64,000 bases of DNA from NCBI GenBank assembly GCA_009760885.1, contig CM019713.1:22576427-22640426 (forward strand), given 5' to 3'. The notes beneath the pieces were generated by a model that worked only from the letters and a program-made list of their open reading frames with translations, was not told the DNA's origin and did not search any database. The position numbers were made by a program, and so were the translations under genes. How positions within the stretch are numbered: the first letter of the stretch is position 1; the number at the start of each line of letters is the position of its first letter. Below, one piece after another: positions 35,815-47,610 of the stretch. The DNA is from Achatina immaculata (lineage: Eukaryota; Mollusca; Gastropoda; Stylommatophora; Achatinidae).

Positions 35815-36131
35815 TACACAAATTGTCTACCATCGGCAATGTGAGGTATACTAAAACTATGAATATATTATGAGGCATATTTTTATTTTTTATTATTTAA
35901 TAAATGAAAATATCAATGAAAATATCAATGAAGGAAAGAATGATCGATAAATGATGTTTTTAAACAGAAGATGGGTAGGGGGTGAAAGTGGGGTTGGATT
36001 AAGAAAGAAAAATACAACAGGAAATGTCAGTAAATCTTCTGAACTTACGGAGTCAATCATCCAAATATGCCAGGCACTCTTTTGGTGAAAAAGGGATACA
36101 TTTGTATAGGGCTGATAATAAACAATGACAG

Positions 36132-36180
<49 letters not shown>

Positions 36181-36872
36181 CTCTCTTTCTTTCTTCGCAT
36201 ACACATAAGTAAGAAAACATAACACATTCAGTAGTACTGTGTAATAATAAAACAAAGAAGGACACGTGATGGCTGCACACAAGTAAACGGGTTTCTCGGT
36301 ACAGAAGACTGCGAATGCTGAGACGCCAGCTGTTAACATCTTTATCAGTCATGGCGGGGGTGACAGTACATCTTATCTCTCACAAACCTCCCCTAACTAC
36401 AACCAAGAAAGTAAGAAACCAAGCCCACGAATCACTGACGACTGTTGCTATCTTTCTGTACATGAGACATTTTTGTAAATAAGCTTTTGACTATCTATGC
36501 CATTCTCAACATATCACTTCTTCTTCTTCTTCTTTTATAGCCCTAGAAAAAAAACAGTTGTTTGTGTAGTGTCACAGTTTGCAGCTAGGCTGTCATCTCT
36601 GAGCCTTTCGGCCAGAAACATCCTACTTCGATTCGGCGTATTTTTTAGGACACGTTTAGCCTTTCCATTTTGATTCCTATTCACTCAGCCAGACTACGGT
36701 GCTACCAGAGGCACTGCTAGGAGGGTCTTTGTCGGCTATGGTTCGTCAACCCTGGCGCAAGCTGTCAGCTGTAGGATGTTATCTCAAACGCGGGAATCAA
36801 CTCGGATGGGGAGTGGACTATGGTATTGTTCTTAATTCCTAGAACCCGAAGAACTAGTTCTCTATAGGAACA
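35815..36872. other. DIP2 intron 1, CT repeat, no gene
   Basis: A long CT dinucleotide run spans about 36134-36178. Two overlapping minus-strand open frames cross it and translate it as Arg-Glu repeats, so they are artefacts. The right end is the LINE B target duplication CTATAGGAACA (36862-36872). Confidence 0.6.
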
Positions 36873-37871
36873 TTCATTCATTCATTCCTTTGCATGTCCC
36901 TTGCGGAACTTTGCCTCCCAAACAGCACTCCTGTAGGCCTCTCGGTTGTGAGCAAGATGGCCTGCTGCTGCTGCATCCATTTCCAGATCATCAACGATGT
37001 CTTGCAGCCATCTTCGTTTCGGTCTTCCTCTTTTTCTTTTTCCCATTATGTATCCTTCCAATACGGTCTTCTCTAAATTATCATGACGTTTAATGTGGCC
37101 AAAATATTTAAGTTTTCTCTCTTTAATCCTCTTTACTAGCCAGCCTTCTTCAATATTAAGCTCTTGTAGTATAGATATATTTGTTCTTTTTTGTGTCCAC
37201 GATATCTGGAGAACTCTTCTATAGCATTTACATTCAAAGGCATTTATGTGCTTCTCAGCTGTTTTGTTAAGTGTCCAGGTCTCACAGGCATATGTTGCGA
37301 TAGGAAAGATGCATGCCCTTAAAAATCTTATTTTTGTGGTTCTGTCTGCTCCTCTCCACAGATTCTTTATTTGTTTTACTTTCTGAAGAGCAATAGATGT
37401 CCTCCGTTTAATTTCCCTCATTGTATCTCCATTATTAGTTAGTAGTGATCCAAGATATTCAAAACTCTCCACTTCTTCCAGTTTTTCCTCATTGATACAT
37501 ATTTCAGTTGCCTTGTTTGTTTTGTCAGTTGTCATCACTTTAGTTTTCTTTGCATTAAGATAGAGGTTCTGCTCTTCGCTGTTCTTGCGGACTGACATAA
37601 TTAGTTTTTCCATTCCTTCTTGTGTTGTGGACAGCAATACTGTGTCATCAGCATATCTAATCTCTGGTATTTCATAACCTCCAACTGTTATGGCATCGTA
37701 ATATTCTTTGTCTACATCTTCTCTAACATTCCTCATTATATTTTCAGTATACAAGTTAAATAAGTAGGGTGACAATATGCACCCCTGACGGACCCCTTGT
37801 TTTATGTCAAACCAACTTGTTGTTTCACCATTTATTCTTACTGCTGCTTGTTGGTCTAAATACAGCAGTGA
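36873..37871 (-). mobile_element. LINE B, best-preserved 3' half
   Basis: CTATAGGAACA flanks the copy (36862-36872 and 37872-37882), an 11-bp target duplication. The minus strand holds an uninterrupted frame of 297 codons (37775 down to 36882). It begins just after the QGV...GCILSPYLF motif and includes RYADDTVLLSTTQEG (RT motif C), VESFEYLGSLLTNNGDTMRE, ACETWTLNKTAEKHINAFEC, YFGHIKRHDNLEKTVLEGY and RWLQDIVDDLEMDAAAAGHL, ending FRKGHAKE. The 3' end is a GAAT microsatellite (ATTCATTCATTC at 36871-36886). The intact frame suggests a young copy, truncated at its 5' end on insertion. Confidence 0.95.
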
Positions 37872-37959
37872 CTATAGGAACAATTTTTTATAAATAGGAA
37901 ACTACGAGGTTTTGGTACGGTAAAGTAAGATAACAAATATTGTAGGATTAGACCTGGAA

Positions 37960-38107
37960 AAAATCGTAGACAAAGCACTTTAGTGAGACGTGAGAGAAAG
38001 AAAAATCACAAGAGAATTACCTGGGATTCGAACACGGACTCCGGTAGGACGAGCAGCCGTCTAGCCACGAGAGAACAGCGTACTATCGACTTAGCCAACT
38101 AGCACCC
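37960..38107 (-). mobile_element. tRNA-like SINE head with M5-like tail
   Basis: On the minus strand from 38107: GGGGTGCTAGTTGGC with an A-box-like TGGCTAAGTCGA (38086-38097), a long variable region, and a B-box-like TGTTCGAATCCC (38023-38034). The head lacks a matching acceptor 3' strand, so it is a SINE or tRNA pseudogene. Immediately after the head the sequence continues ATTTTTCTTTCTCTCACGTC, TCACTAAAGTGCTTTGTCTA, which is the M5 minisatellite unit with a 4-base insertion, as a single copy. Confidence 0.72.
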
Positions 38108-39949
38108 CAAAAAAAGGTGTTTTGTTGACATAGTCTTTAGTAACTGCTCAGCAGACATAAGAGATCGTGACACCCGGAAAGAAACGAGGTCGTGACACAC
38201 AGAAATTCTCTGTAGGTTTTGCCATCATGTAAACACGGATCCCTACTCAAACCGACGTGATGGAACCTGCTCCCATTCTCGCCGCGAAGTGCTGCAGTAT
38301 GGTCTTGACCAGCTCTGTTTCATTACTACACTATAGCTGTTACATGCCTCCAGACCGTGAAAAGATATAACCATGTATTATGTAGGAAACTTCGGGCTGA
38401 TATAAAACTCCCTGTAATAATACTTCATAAATACCTTGAGGAAAACAACCTACAAGTCATTTTTTTTTAAAGTCCAGGTATTAGAAAGAAATGCAGTGAA
38501 GGAAGGTATATCTCAGGTGAATGGGAAAACACAAAGAACATGTGCCAGCACAACAAAACAGTAAAGGCTTGCGTTCAGTACACTGTCATTTACAGAAATG
38601 TGATGAGCAGGTCAACATTCCCAGGTGGTGGGTAAAACAAACAGTTCATGAGGAAGTATGCACAAGCTGTCCTCTAACTAAGGAGTGCCTGGGCAACCCT
38701 AATATAAACACCAGAGACTGGACTTTCCGTGAACCTGGTTAGACGACAGTAAGTTACAATTTGTGGGGAAGAAACCGAAAAGAAGCTAACTACAGAAAGA
38801 ACACTCGAGCAACTACCATCTATAACATACTGTTAAACTCTCAACAAGGACCATGTCCATCTCTATATCGTTAAAAGCCTGTTTCTACTGAGAACTGCAA
38901 GGACGAAGGACGCCTGGTCTTGGCTGGCGTGACAGAGACTAGATTGCCAACAATGTTAAACTTGTACACTAGCTACAGACATCACCATTCTGATTCCTCT
39001 CTGTCAATTGTGTGGCGTTGCCAGAGTGTGTGTTGTCGGCAGGGAAGACTGACATATGCAGAACAACAGTGTACATCTATCAGACAGACACAGAATTCTT
39101 ATACTGAGGAAAAAAACACATACAACACGCATACACGCACGCACACACAAACGGATGTGAAACCCAAACAAAGGCTGGGCAGAAAATGCTGAGCTTGTTC
39201 TGAGCCAGCAGCTGTTACATACAAACAACAACGAGCGATCTGTTCTTGGACGCCTGGGCCAGGCCGAAACAGATAGGGCTGAAAAGGTCAAAGGATCGCC
39301 TGTTAATAAGTGACATGACTAGGAGAATCACGTCACCGACTGCGACCATGTAGCTCATGAAACGTTATAAAACACACACACGCTGCATCATTCTTAACTC
39401 ACAAAAAATTATAAGACACACAATATACACATCATTTTTAACTCACAAAACGTTATAAAACACACAATACACACTACATCATTCTCAACTCACGAAATAC
39501 TACACAAGCATATATCAAGTGTTGTGAATATAAATATGAAACATAAAATGGCTCAGATACATCGTTCTTGTAGGCCAGAAAGAAATCTGTAACCGAAAGC
39601 ACGAGACAAAAGGTTGGGATATGGTGAGCTACAGTCAGACGTCTTTAAAAAAAAAACGAAATTAAAAAAAGGCGGTACATAGGTGGCTAAACAGCCAATA
39701 GGAAGATTTTTTTTTCCCCTCAAGTAATCCAGGTATGAGTGAACCAGTGGCAGACTTGTAGTGGACGTGGCGTGGACTACGCAGTTTGCAGTCATATCTG
39801 TACATTTTATTTGAATTAATAACCACTGCGCTTATTTTTTTTTAACTCCATCTTCGACTTGAAGATAATGGTAAACTACATGGAAACTAGAAGATAAGAC
39901 GCTATTTAAAACTAACTCAAGAATGTGGGAAAGTGAGATAGGCTGTTGA
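38108..39949. other. DIP2 intron 1, no gene seen
   Basis: Imperfect repeats of AACTCACAAAA...TTATAA...ACACACA lie at about 39355-39500. Small A- and T-runs are present. No exon-like or transposon-like segment was recognised. Confidence 0.55.
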
Positions 39950-41740
39950 GTGGGACATGATCAGAAAGTGAGATAGGATGTAGAGGGGACATGATAAGAA
40001 AGTGAGATAGGATGTAGATAGGGACATGATCAGAAAGTGAGATAGGATGTAGAGAGAGACATGATCAGAAAGTGAGATAGGATGTAGATAGGGACATGAT
40101 CAGAAAGTGAGATAGTATGTAGATAGGGACATGATCAGAAAGTGAGATAGGATGTAGAGAGGGACATGATCAGAAAGTGAGATAGGATGTAGATAGGGGC
40201 ATGATCAGAAAGTGAGATAGTATTATAAGAATGTAGAGAGGGACATGATCAGAAAGTGAGATAGGATGTATAAGAATGTAGAGAGGGACATGATCAGAAA
40301 GTGAGATAGGATGAATAAGAATGTAGAGAGGGACATGATCAGGAAGTGAGACAGGATGTAGAGAGGGACATGAAAGTGAGACAGGATGTAGATAGGGACA
40401 TGATCAGAAAGTGAGATAGTATGTATAAGAATGTAGAGAGGGACATGATCAGAAAGTGAGATAGGATGTATAAGAATGCAGAGAGGGACATGATCAGAAA
40501 GTGAGATAGGATAAATAAGAATGTAGAGAGGGACATGATCAGAAAGTGAGACAGGATGTAGAGAAGGACATGGTCAGAAAGTGAGATAGGATGTAGTGAG
40601 GGACATGATCAGAAAGTGAGATAGGATGTAGATAGGGACATGATCAGAAAGTGAGATAGGATGTATAAGAATGTAGAGAGGGACATGATCAGAAAGTGAG
40701 ATAGGATGTAGATAGGGAATAATCAGAAAGTGAGATAGGATGTATAAGAATGTAGAGAGGGACATGATCAGAAAGTGAGATAGGATGTATAAGAATGTAG
40801 AGAGGGACATGATCAGAAAGTGAGATAGGATGAATAAGAATGTAGAGAGGGACATGATCAGAAAGTGAGATAGGATGTAGATAGGGACATAATCAGAAAG
40901 TGAGATAGGATGTATAAGAATGTAGAGAGGGACATGATCAGAAAGTGAGACAGGATGTAGAGAGGGACATGGTCAGAAAGTGAGATAGGATGTAGTGAGG
41001 GACATGATCAGAAAGTGAGATAGGATGTAGAGAGGGACATTATCAGAAAGTGAGATAGGATGTAGTGAGGGACACAGTCAGAAAGTGAGATAGGATGTAC
41101 AAGAATGTAGATAGGGATATGATCAGAAAGTGAGATAGGATGTAAAAGAATGTAGAGTGGGACATGATCAGAAAGTGAGATAGGATGTAGTGAGGGAGAC
41201 AATCAGAAAGTGAGATAGGATGTAGAGAGGGACAAAATCAGAAAGTGAAATAGGATGTAGTGAGGGACATGATCAGAAAGTGAGATAGGATGTAGAGAGG
41301 GATATGATCAGAAAGTGAGATAGGATGTAGAGAGGGACATGATCAGAAAATGAGATAGGATGTAGAGAGGGACATGATCAGAAAGTGAGATAGGATGTAG
41401 AGAGGGACATGATCAGAAAGTGAGATAGAATGTAGAGAGGGACATGGTCAGAAAGTGAGATAGAATGTAGAGAGGGACATGATCAGAAAGTGAGATAGAA
41501 TGTAGAGAGGGACAAGATCAGAAAGTGAGATAGGATGTAGACAGGGACATAATCAGAAAGTGAGACAGGATGTAAAGAGGGACAGGATCAGAAAGTGAGA
41601 TAGAATGTAGAGAGGGACATGATCAGAAAGTAAGATAGAATGTAGAGAGGGACATGATCAGAAAATGAGATAGGATGTAGAGAGGGACATAATCAGAAAG
41701 TGAGACAGGATGTAAAGAGGGACATGACCATAAAATGAGA
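39950..41740. repeat. Minisatellite M10 (about 35-bp unit, nearly 50 copies)
   Basis: Unit: GATCAGAAAGTGAGATAGGA then TGTAGAGAGGGACAT. A subset carries an extra ATAAGAATG-type block of about 9 bp, mainly in 40210-41160. Composite units of long plus short type recur, and some blocks are repeated (about 40400-40540 resembles 40740-40860 and 40860-40960). The minus strand is open for 65-90 codons in places (LSTFLYILSHFLIM), an artefact. Confidence 0.95.
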
Positions 41741-42962
41741 GATATGTAAAGGTTTACACTTAAAATCATTGGTTTAGCTAATATGATGGCGAGGAGAGAT
41801 AAAATTTAAAACAACTGATTTAGCTAGACCACGGTGAGGAGAAATAAAATTAAAACAACTGGATTAACTAGAATATTGCTAGGAGAAACAAAGAAGTACT
41901 GCCAGGTCAAAGTGATAAAAACCTGACAGAAAAAAAAATTTAAACAAATTAAAATACAACATGAAAATATAACTAATGTCTGTGAAAAAGAAACCCATCA
42001 CAAGTAGCCATAGCATTTATCTTTACTGTTGATGGCCAACATCTTATATCATTTAAGATCTAAGCAAGCACAACAGAATCTGAGAAAGTCAGCCTATGTA
42101 AATGTACTGATCTTTAATGATAGTTTAACACCATGTAAAGCACAACAACACCCTTGTATGTGATGACTATTTGTTAAGCTCATAGTGATAATTATGTTGT
42201 CCACTTAAAAGAAGAGCACACAATTACTGGGCTTATATTTCCTGGCAGGCACGTGTTGTTTGCTACAGCATTTCAATGAGTATCACACTGAGTAGCAGCC
42301 TAACTCTGGGTATGCCTCACACCTTCCAACACTCAACAATGAAAGTACAGTACACAGCCACACCTCTACCCAGCACAGGCTACACACGTCTCAGTTCAGT
42401 CAGTTCATGTCTCCAGTTTTGTTTACTGCAGGTTGACAGTTACCCACACTTAAGACAGCACGTCAAAACAAAGCTGTTACTTCCAGTATCTGACAGTAAA
42501 CACTTTCTTGTTAGTCTCTACTGTATCCTATTTCTATAACCAAGAGACAATTTTTTTTTGTGGAGTCCATTAATTAGTAAACTAAACTAGTCATAATTTG
42601 CTTATGAGCATGCTTATACTCACATACGACTACCATAATTTAAAAAAAAAAACAAATGATTAGACAAAGGATACCATTTTTCTATGATATTCTACCTCAG
42701 TATTAACACAACATTACTCTTTACCACTGATGATGTTTTTTTTTGTTTGTTCAGTGAATCTTTTTAGGGTGTAACCCAACCCCCCCCCCCCCCACCATAC
42801 ATACACACACAAAAACAAAAACACACATACAAAACTGGTGAAGAACAATATTAACTTTAAGCACAAAAACAGAGAGAAAAATGTTATATTCATGGAAAAT
42901 ATTGAGGTAAAAAGACATGCCAACAGAAGCTGCCTCACTGTCTTATAACTTTAATAATATGT
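41741..42962. other. DIP2 intron 1, no gene seen
   Basis: A C-run near 42780-42793 followed by an ACACAC-like stretch is the only notable structure. The final ten bases are the LINE B target duplication AATAATATGT (42953-42962). Confidence 0.55.
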
Positions 42963-44941
42963 CATTCATTCATTCATTTGCGTGTCCCTTGCAGAACTTT
43001 GCCTCCCTAACAGCACTCCTGTAGGCCTCTCGGTTGTGAGCAAGATGGCCTGAAGCTAATGCATCCATTTGCAGATCATTAACGATGTCTTGCAGCCATC
43101 TTCACCTTTGTCTTCCTCTCTTTCTTTTTCCCATTATGTACCCTTCCAAGATGGTTTTCTCCAGATTATCATGACGTTTAATGTGTCCAAAATATTTAAG
43201 TTTTCTCTCTCTTTAATCCTCTTTACTAGCCAGCCTTCTTCAATTAATGTAGTTCTTGTAGTATGGATATATTTGTTCTTTTTTGTGTCCATGGTATTTG
43301 AAGAACTCTTCTGTAGCATTTACACTCAAAGGCATTTATGTGTTTCTCAGCTGTTTTGTTAAGTGTCCAGGTCTCACAGGCATATGTTGCAATGGGAAAG
43401 ATGTATGCCCTTAAAAATCTTATTTTTGTAGTTCTGTCTGTTCCTCTCCACAGATTCTTTAGTTGTTTTACTTTCTGAAGAGCGATAGATGTCCTCCTTT
43501 TAATTTCCCTCATTGTATCTCCATTATTAGTTAGTAGTGATCCAAGATATTCAAAACTTTCCACCTCTTTCAGTTTTTCCACATTGATACATATTTCAGC
43601 TGCCTTTTTGTTTTGTCAATTGTCATCAATTTAGTTTTCTTCGTATTAAGATAGAGGTTTTGCTCTTCACTATTCTTTTGGACTGGCATAAATAGTTTTT
43701 CCATTCCTTTTTGTGTTGTGGACAGTAATACTGTGTCATGAGCTTATCTAATCTCTGGTATTTCATAATCTCCAATTGTTATGGCATCATAATATTCTTT
43801 GTCTACATCTTCTCTAATATTCCTCATTATATTTTCAGTATACAAGTTAAATAAGTGTGGCGACAATATGCACCCCTATTGGACCCCTTGTTTTATGTCA
43901 AACCAAGTTGTTGTTTCACCATTTATTCTAACTGTTGCTTGTTGATCTAGATACAGCAGTGATGTTAATTGTATCAAATGTGTTGGAAATCCCATTTTTT
44001 CCATTATTTCCCACAAGTTTTTGGTGTTGTACACAATCAAACCTTTGAGTAGTCTATAAAGACTAAATATAGATTCACATTAAATTCTCTGCATTTCTCT
44101 ATTATTAATCTTATATTAAATATATGATCTTTTGATCCTCTTCCTTGCCTAAAACCAGCTTGGACCATACTGACTTCTTCTTCTATTTTCTTATGAAGTC
44201 TACCCATTATGATTTTTAACACAATTTTATTGGCATGACTAATCAGGGCAACAGTTCTGTAGTTTGTGGATAATTTCAGGTTACACTTTTTTGGCAGTGG
44301 TATGAATACAGTTCTTTTCCATTATTTTGGCCAAATACCTGAATGCCATATCTTTTTACATAGTGCATGATAGATTGTTGCACATTCCTTTCCTCCTGCT
44401 TTAATAAATTCAGCTGTTATCTCATCACATCCTGGTGATTTACCATTTTTCAGATTCTTTATTGCCCATAAAACTTCTTCTAATATTGGTTCGGGTTCTT
44501 TCTCCTCCAATAATAATTCACACTGTTGATTTCTGCTTTCACAGTCAGTTGTTTCATACATTCCTCTGCAATATTCCTTCCATCTTTCTAGAATTTCCTG
44601 TCTCTGTCAAAATATTCCCCATCTTGTCACAAATTACATTTAGCTTAGGTGTGACATTTCTCATCAATGTCTTCATTTCTTTAAACATTTCATTATCTCT
44701 TCCACACTTCTAATGTCCTTCTATTCTTTCATAACAATCTTGTATGTATTGTTTTTTGTCTTTTCTTATGTTTCTTTGTACTTCTTTATAGTTCTCTTTG
44801 TTGTTTGTCACTTTCCACTGTGTCTTCATTTCTCTACACTGTTTTATTAGTTCTAGTGTGCCTGCTGTAATCCATCCATTCTTCTGTGTTTTCTTTACTG
44901 GAACCATGTCTTTAGCTGTTGTTATTAAGATATCTCTGACG
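42963..44941 (-). mobile_element. LINE B, 2-kb copy with target duplication
   Basis: AATAATATGT lies on both sides (42953-42962 and 44942-44951). The minus strand carries, in order, MVPVKKTQKNGWITAGTLEL, ETTDCESRNQQCELLLEEKE, KSPGCDEITAEFIKAGGKEC, IIMGRLHKKIEEEVSMVQAG, FRQGRGSKDHIFNIRLIIEK, VNLYLVFIDYSKV (RT motif A), then in other frames the motif C region (with a stop where YADD should be) and VESFEYLGSLLTNNGDTMRE, ending near KRHDNLE. The 3' tail is the family-typical ATTC/GAAT run. It has several stops and shifts and is 5'-truncated before the endonuclease. Confidence 0.94.
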
Positions 44942-45289
44942 AATAATATGTATGAAGCTGAAAATATAGTTAGATATGAATAGCATAATTCAACTGAATA
45001 ACTTACTAGGTTCCACTTCCTTCAAAATCTACAACCCAATAATATTATGAGTTTAAATTCTCTATGTACAAAAAGACACATCAAGGACATTTAGATATAT
45101 AATTTTGTCCCTCACCAAATCTGTCTGTTCCCTTCATTCTGTGTGGAAGAATTTTTTTGTTTTTATTTTTCAACAAAATAATTAGCACAATGCAATCCTT
45201 TTACACAAAATCCAACTCAGATCAGCAGTCTATGTAAGATACAAGGTGCAACAGAGCTGTATCTATTATGTCTTACTGCACAGAAACCT
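44942..45289. other. DIP2 intron 1, nothing recognised
   Basis: Apart from the ten-base right-hand LINE B target duplication at its start, I see nothing. Confidence 0.5.
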
Positions 45290-45662
45290 AGACACTAAGC
45301 AAAAAGTTGGAGACACAGATAAATGCAGTTGAAATGTAGATCTTCAGAAAACTAGGTCATATATCATGGAAAATGAAAAAAAAACAAACAAGAACAAATG
45401 CACAAGTTTTGGAGCAACTTCTGAATGAAATACAGATCAAGAAAACAAGATTCTTCAGGCATATCAAATGACATAACAATATACTGAAGTCCATACTAGA
45501 AGGAACGATGGAAAGAAAAAGATAAATATGTAGACTGGAAGATAATATACAAAAATTAACGTGATACAATCTTGCTGAATGCACCATGAAGGCAAGGGAG
45601 CAAGAAAACTGGAGATTCATTACTGTCAACTTGTTCTGGAGAAGGCACATGATGATGATGCA
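45290..45662 (+). mobile_element. LINE F 3' fragment (RTE/B-like)
   Basis: The plus strand carries, with stops, FRKLGHISWKMKKKQTRTNA, QVLEQLLNEIQIKKTRFFRH and IKRHNNILKSILEGTMERKR, then an EN-W-rich stretch ending WRRHMMMM, that is, a GATGATGATG microsatellite tail. The layout parallels family B (W..KKRTN..., GHIKRHDN, LEG) but the wording is clearly different. A related scrap occurs at the right edge of the window. Confidence 0.75.
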
Positions 45663-45800
45663 AGAGAGCAAAAGACAGATTTTTGTGAGCAGAAGTGAAG
45701 CAAAACAAGTAAGTTCTTTAGCATCTTCTGTTGAGACTTGCAGGGGGTGAAGACACAGTCTGATTTGGCAGTTTGTGAACCATAGCTGACATGCTAGTAT

Positions 45801-45998
45801 CAGGGTTGGTGAAGCATAGATAACCAAGTCTCTATCCAATCTCCCCACTTGTAGGCCTTGTCTGGTTTATGGGGTAGGGATCAGCCCCCATGGTAGTATC
45901 AGGGTTGGTGAAGCATAGATAACCAAGACTCTATCCAATCTCCCCACTTGTAGGCCTTGTCTAGTTTATGGGGTAAGGATCAGCCCCCATGGTAGTAG
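45801..45998. repeat. 99-bp tandem duplication
   Basis: The block with CAGGGTTGGTGAAGCATAGA, ATCCAATCTCCCCACTTGTA and GGATCAGCCCCCATGGTAGT occurs twice, with offset 99 and few differences (AAGTCTC versus AAGACTC, TCTGG versus TCTAG, GGGTAGGG versus GGGTAAGG). Confidence 0.9.
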
Positions 45999-46239
45999 TC
46001 AGCTAAGGAAACACTGCACATTCCCTGCTTGTCTAGCTCCACTCTGAGACTGAAAAAAACTGCCACCATAACCCAGTCCCAAGCCAACACAATGCTGTAC
46101 CTCAACATTTTCACCACAACAGCTGCAAAAGAACATCAGCCACAGTTCAAGGGAGATTGAAGAAAACAAGAGGAAGAGGAGGAGAAGTAGTTCAGACTTG
46201 GAAAAAAAAAAGTGCTAAACAAAAATTTCCAGGAGTTAA

Positions 46240-46520
46240 TAATGCTTGAACTTGCAGAAAATTACAACAAATATCGTTGAAAATATCATTCAAGACATCA
46301 CTGAAGACACAACTGAAGACATCATTGAAAACATCATTGAAGACATCATTGAAGACATCATTGAAAACACTGAAAATATCACTGAAGACATCGTTGAAAA
46401 TACTGAAGACATCGTTGATAATCTGGAAATAGATGCATGAGCAGCAGGGCATCTGGCTTACAACTAAGAGACCTACAGGAGAGCTGTTAGGGAGGCAAAA
46501 GTTCTGCAAGGGACATGCAA
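46240..46520 (+). mobile_element. LINE B 3' fragment with internal tandem expansion
   Basis: The right part reads DIVDNLEIDA, then (stop) AAGHLAYN, ETYRRAVREAKV and GTCK, the family B C-terminus. In front of it, where family B has one DIVDDLEMD, this copy has about a dozen repeats of a 12/15-bp motif (GAAGACATCATT and variants), giving an Ile-Glu-Asp-rich open frame (EDIIENIIEDIIED...). The expansion seems to have grown out of the LINE codons themselves. Confidence 0.8.
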
Positions 46521-47406
46521 ATGACTGACTGAGCAGAAACCTCATTACAATAAGGTGGAAACTGTTTTAAAGATTCAACTGAAACTATGAAGCAGGTAAC
46601 TTTGCATTAAGAGAATTACTGTATACAGTATTTAACGAATTATCCTTGTATCCCATCAAATAAAAGATCATTTTCAATTTGTTCAAGTGCTGCAAGAAGA
46701 ATTAATATACCTAACTGGTGAAACATTTGAGGGAACTGGTTAACCCTAGAAGCAATGTTTTTCACCAACGCACTGATGCCACTGACAGATTTATGTGAGC
46801 AAATTACTGACATTTTTTTATGTGGATTAAGTCCTGGAAATCTAAAAATTTATTCAAACACTGACAGAAAGGCTGGAAAGGATATAAAATGGGGCACTGT
46901 GAATGTGCTTAGAAGCCCTAGAGATATACCTTGAGATCTATTATGTAATAAGATTTCTTTGCCATAGACAAAAGAATCAAAATATCCAGTGAGCATGTCA
47001 CCTCAAAACAACCTCAGACAGACAATAAACACTCTAAGATTAAGAAAACAACATAATGTGTTATAATGTAGTGCCTCTGCGATTACTTCTTTTCTGTTAT
47101 ACTGTGTTATAATTATTGTCTTAAGACTACCTCTTTGTGTTATATTGTGTTGTGTTGCTTTAGACGGACTCCGTTAACAATCCCCTTGTTGACTCGGCGA
47201 CAATGTTAAGATAATAATAAGCACTTCTATTTCCTACATTCCGTGTTTTTTTCTGCATTTTTAATAAAACCAAAGTATGCATGACTGCATCTGTGCTGGT
47301 CTGAATCATGTGCAGACTGCAGAGCAAACAGAAATCAGAATCAAAATTATTATGAAAATGACTCAGTACAGAGAGATCTTCCGCAACTGCAATACATTCT
47401 ACTTAC
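46521..47406. other. DIP2 intron 1, proximal part
   Basis: This is the first 0.9 kb of the intron downstream of exon 1 (minus sense). Near 47050-47160 there are imperfect direct repeats of TGTGTTATA. I see no other structure. Splicing enhancers could lie here but none can be read directly. Confidence 0.55.
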
Positions 47407-47491
47407 CTTCGGATAACTCAAGATCAAGCTCAGCCAGACGTTCACGCACATCATCTGGAAGGCTTGATATATCAACATCAGTGTCAGCCAT
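47407..47491 (-). CDS. DIP2: DIP2 homologue, coding exon 1
   Basis: On the minus strand the ATG at 47491 opens MADTDVDISSLPDDVRERLA, then ELDLELSE and the first base of a Gly codon, followed by the donor GTAAGT at 47406. MAD...VDIS.LP..VR..LAELDLELSEG is the start of the DMAP1-binding domain at the N terminus of DIP2 proteins, and the next residues (GDITQKGYEKKR) are found in the exon at 1971-2048 in the matching phase. The first intron is therefore 45,358 bp. DIP2 proteins have been linked to lipid metabolism and to neuronal development in animals; that is family knowledge, not seen here. I chose this ATG because it gives the family's usual MAD start. Only 36 codons plus flanking phases of the gene are within the window. 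Confidence 0.95.
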
Positions 47492-47610
47492 CGTGAAAAA
47501 GTAATCCACTGGATAGATCCGAGATAACGTCTGCTACATGTTAATTAATGGACAAAGTGTGTCGCCATCTTGCTCTAGTTTTACCACACCTAAGTATCGC
47601 GAGACTCGGC
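47492..47610 (-). promoter_or_regulatory. DIP2 5' UTR and promoter with YY1-like and TCTCGCGA motifs
   Basis: On the minus strand, upstream of the ATG, CAAGATGGCGAC (47561-47572) matches the YY1 core AAGATGGCG, and TCTCGCGA (47597-47604) matches the TCTCGCGAGA-type element common in TATA-less metazoan promoters. Their spacing and distance from the ATG (about 70 and 105 bp) fit a housekeeping promoter. No TATA box is seen. Function is inferred from motif knowledge. Confidence 0.6.

Noticed and set aside
35893..36352. Two overlapping minus-strand open frames of 99-148 codons
   Set aside because: They cross a long CT microsatellite translated as Arg-Glu repeats and match nothing else.
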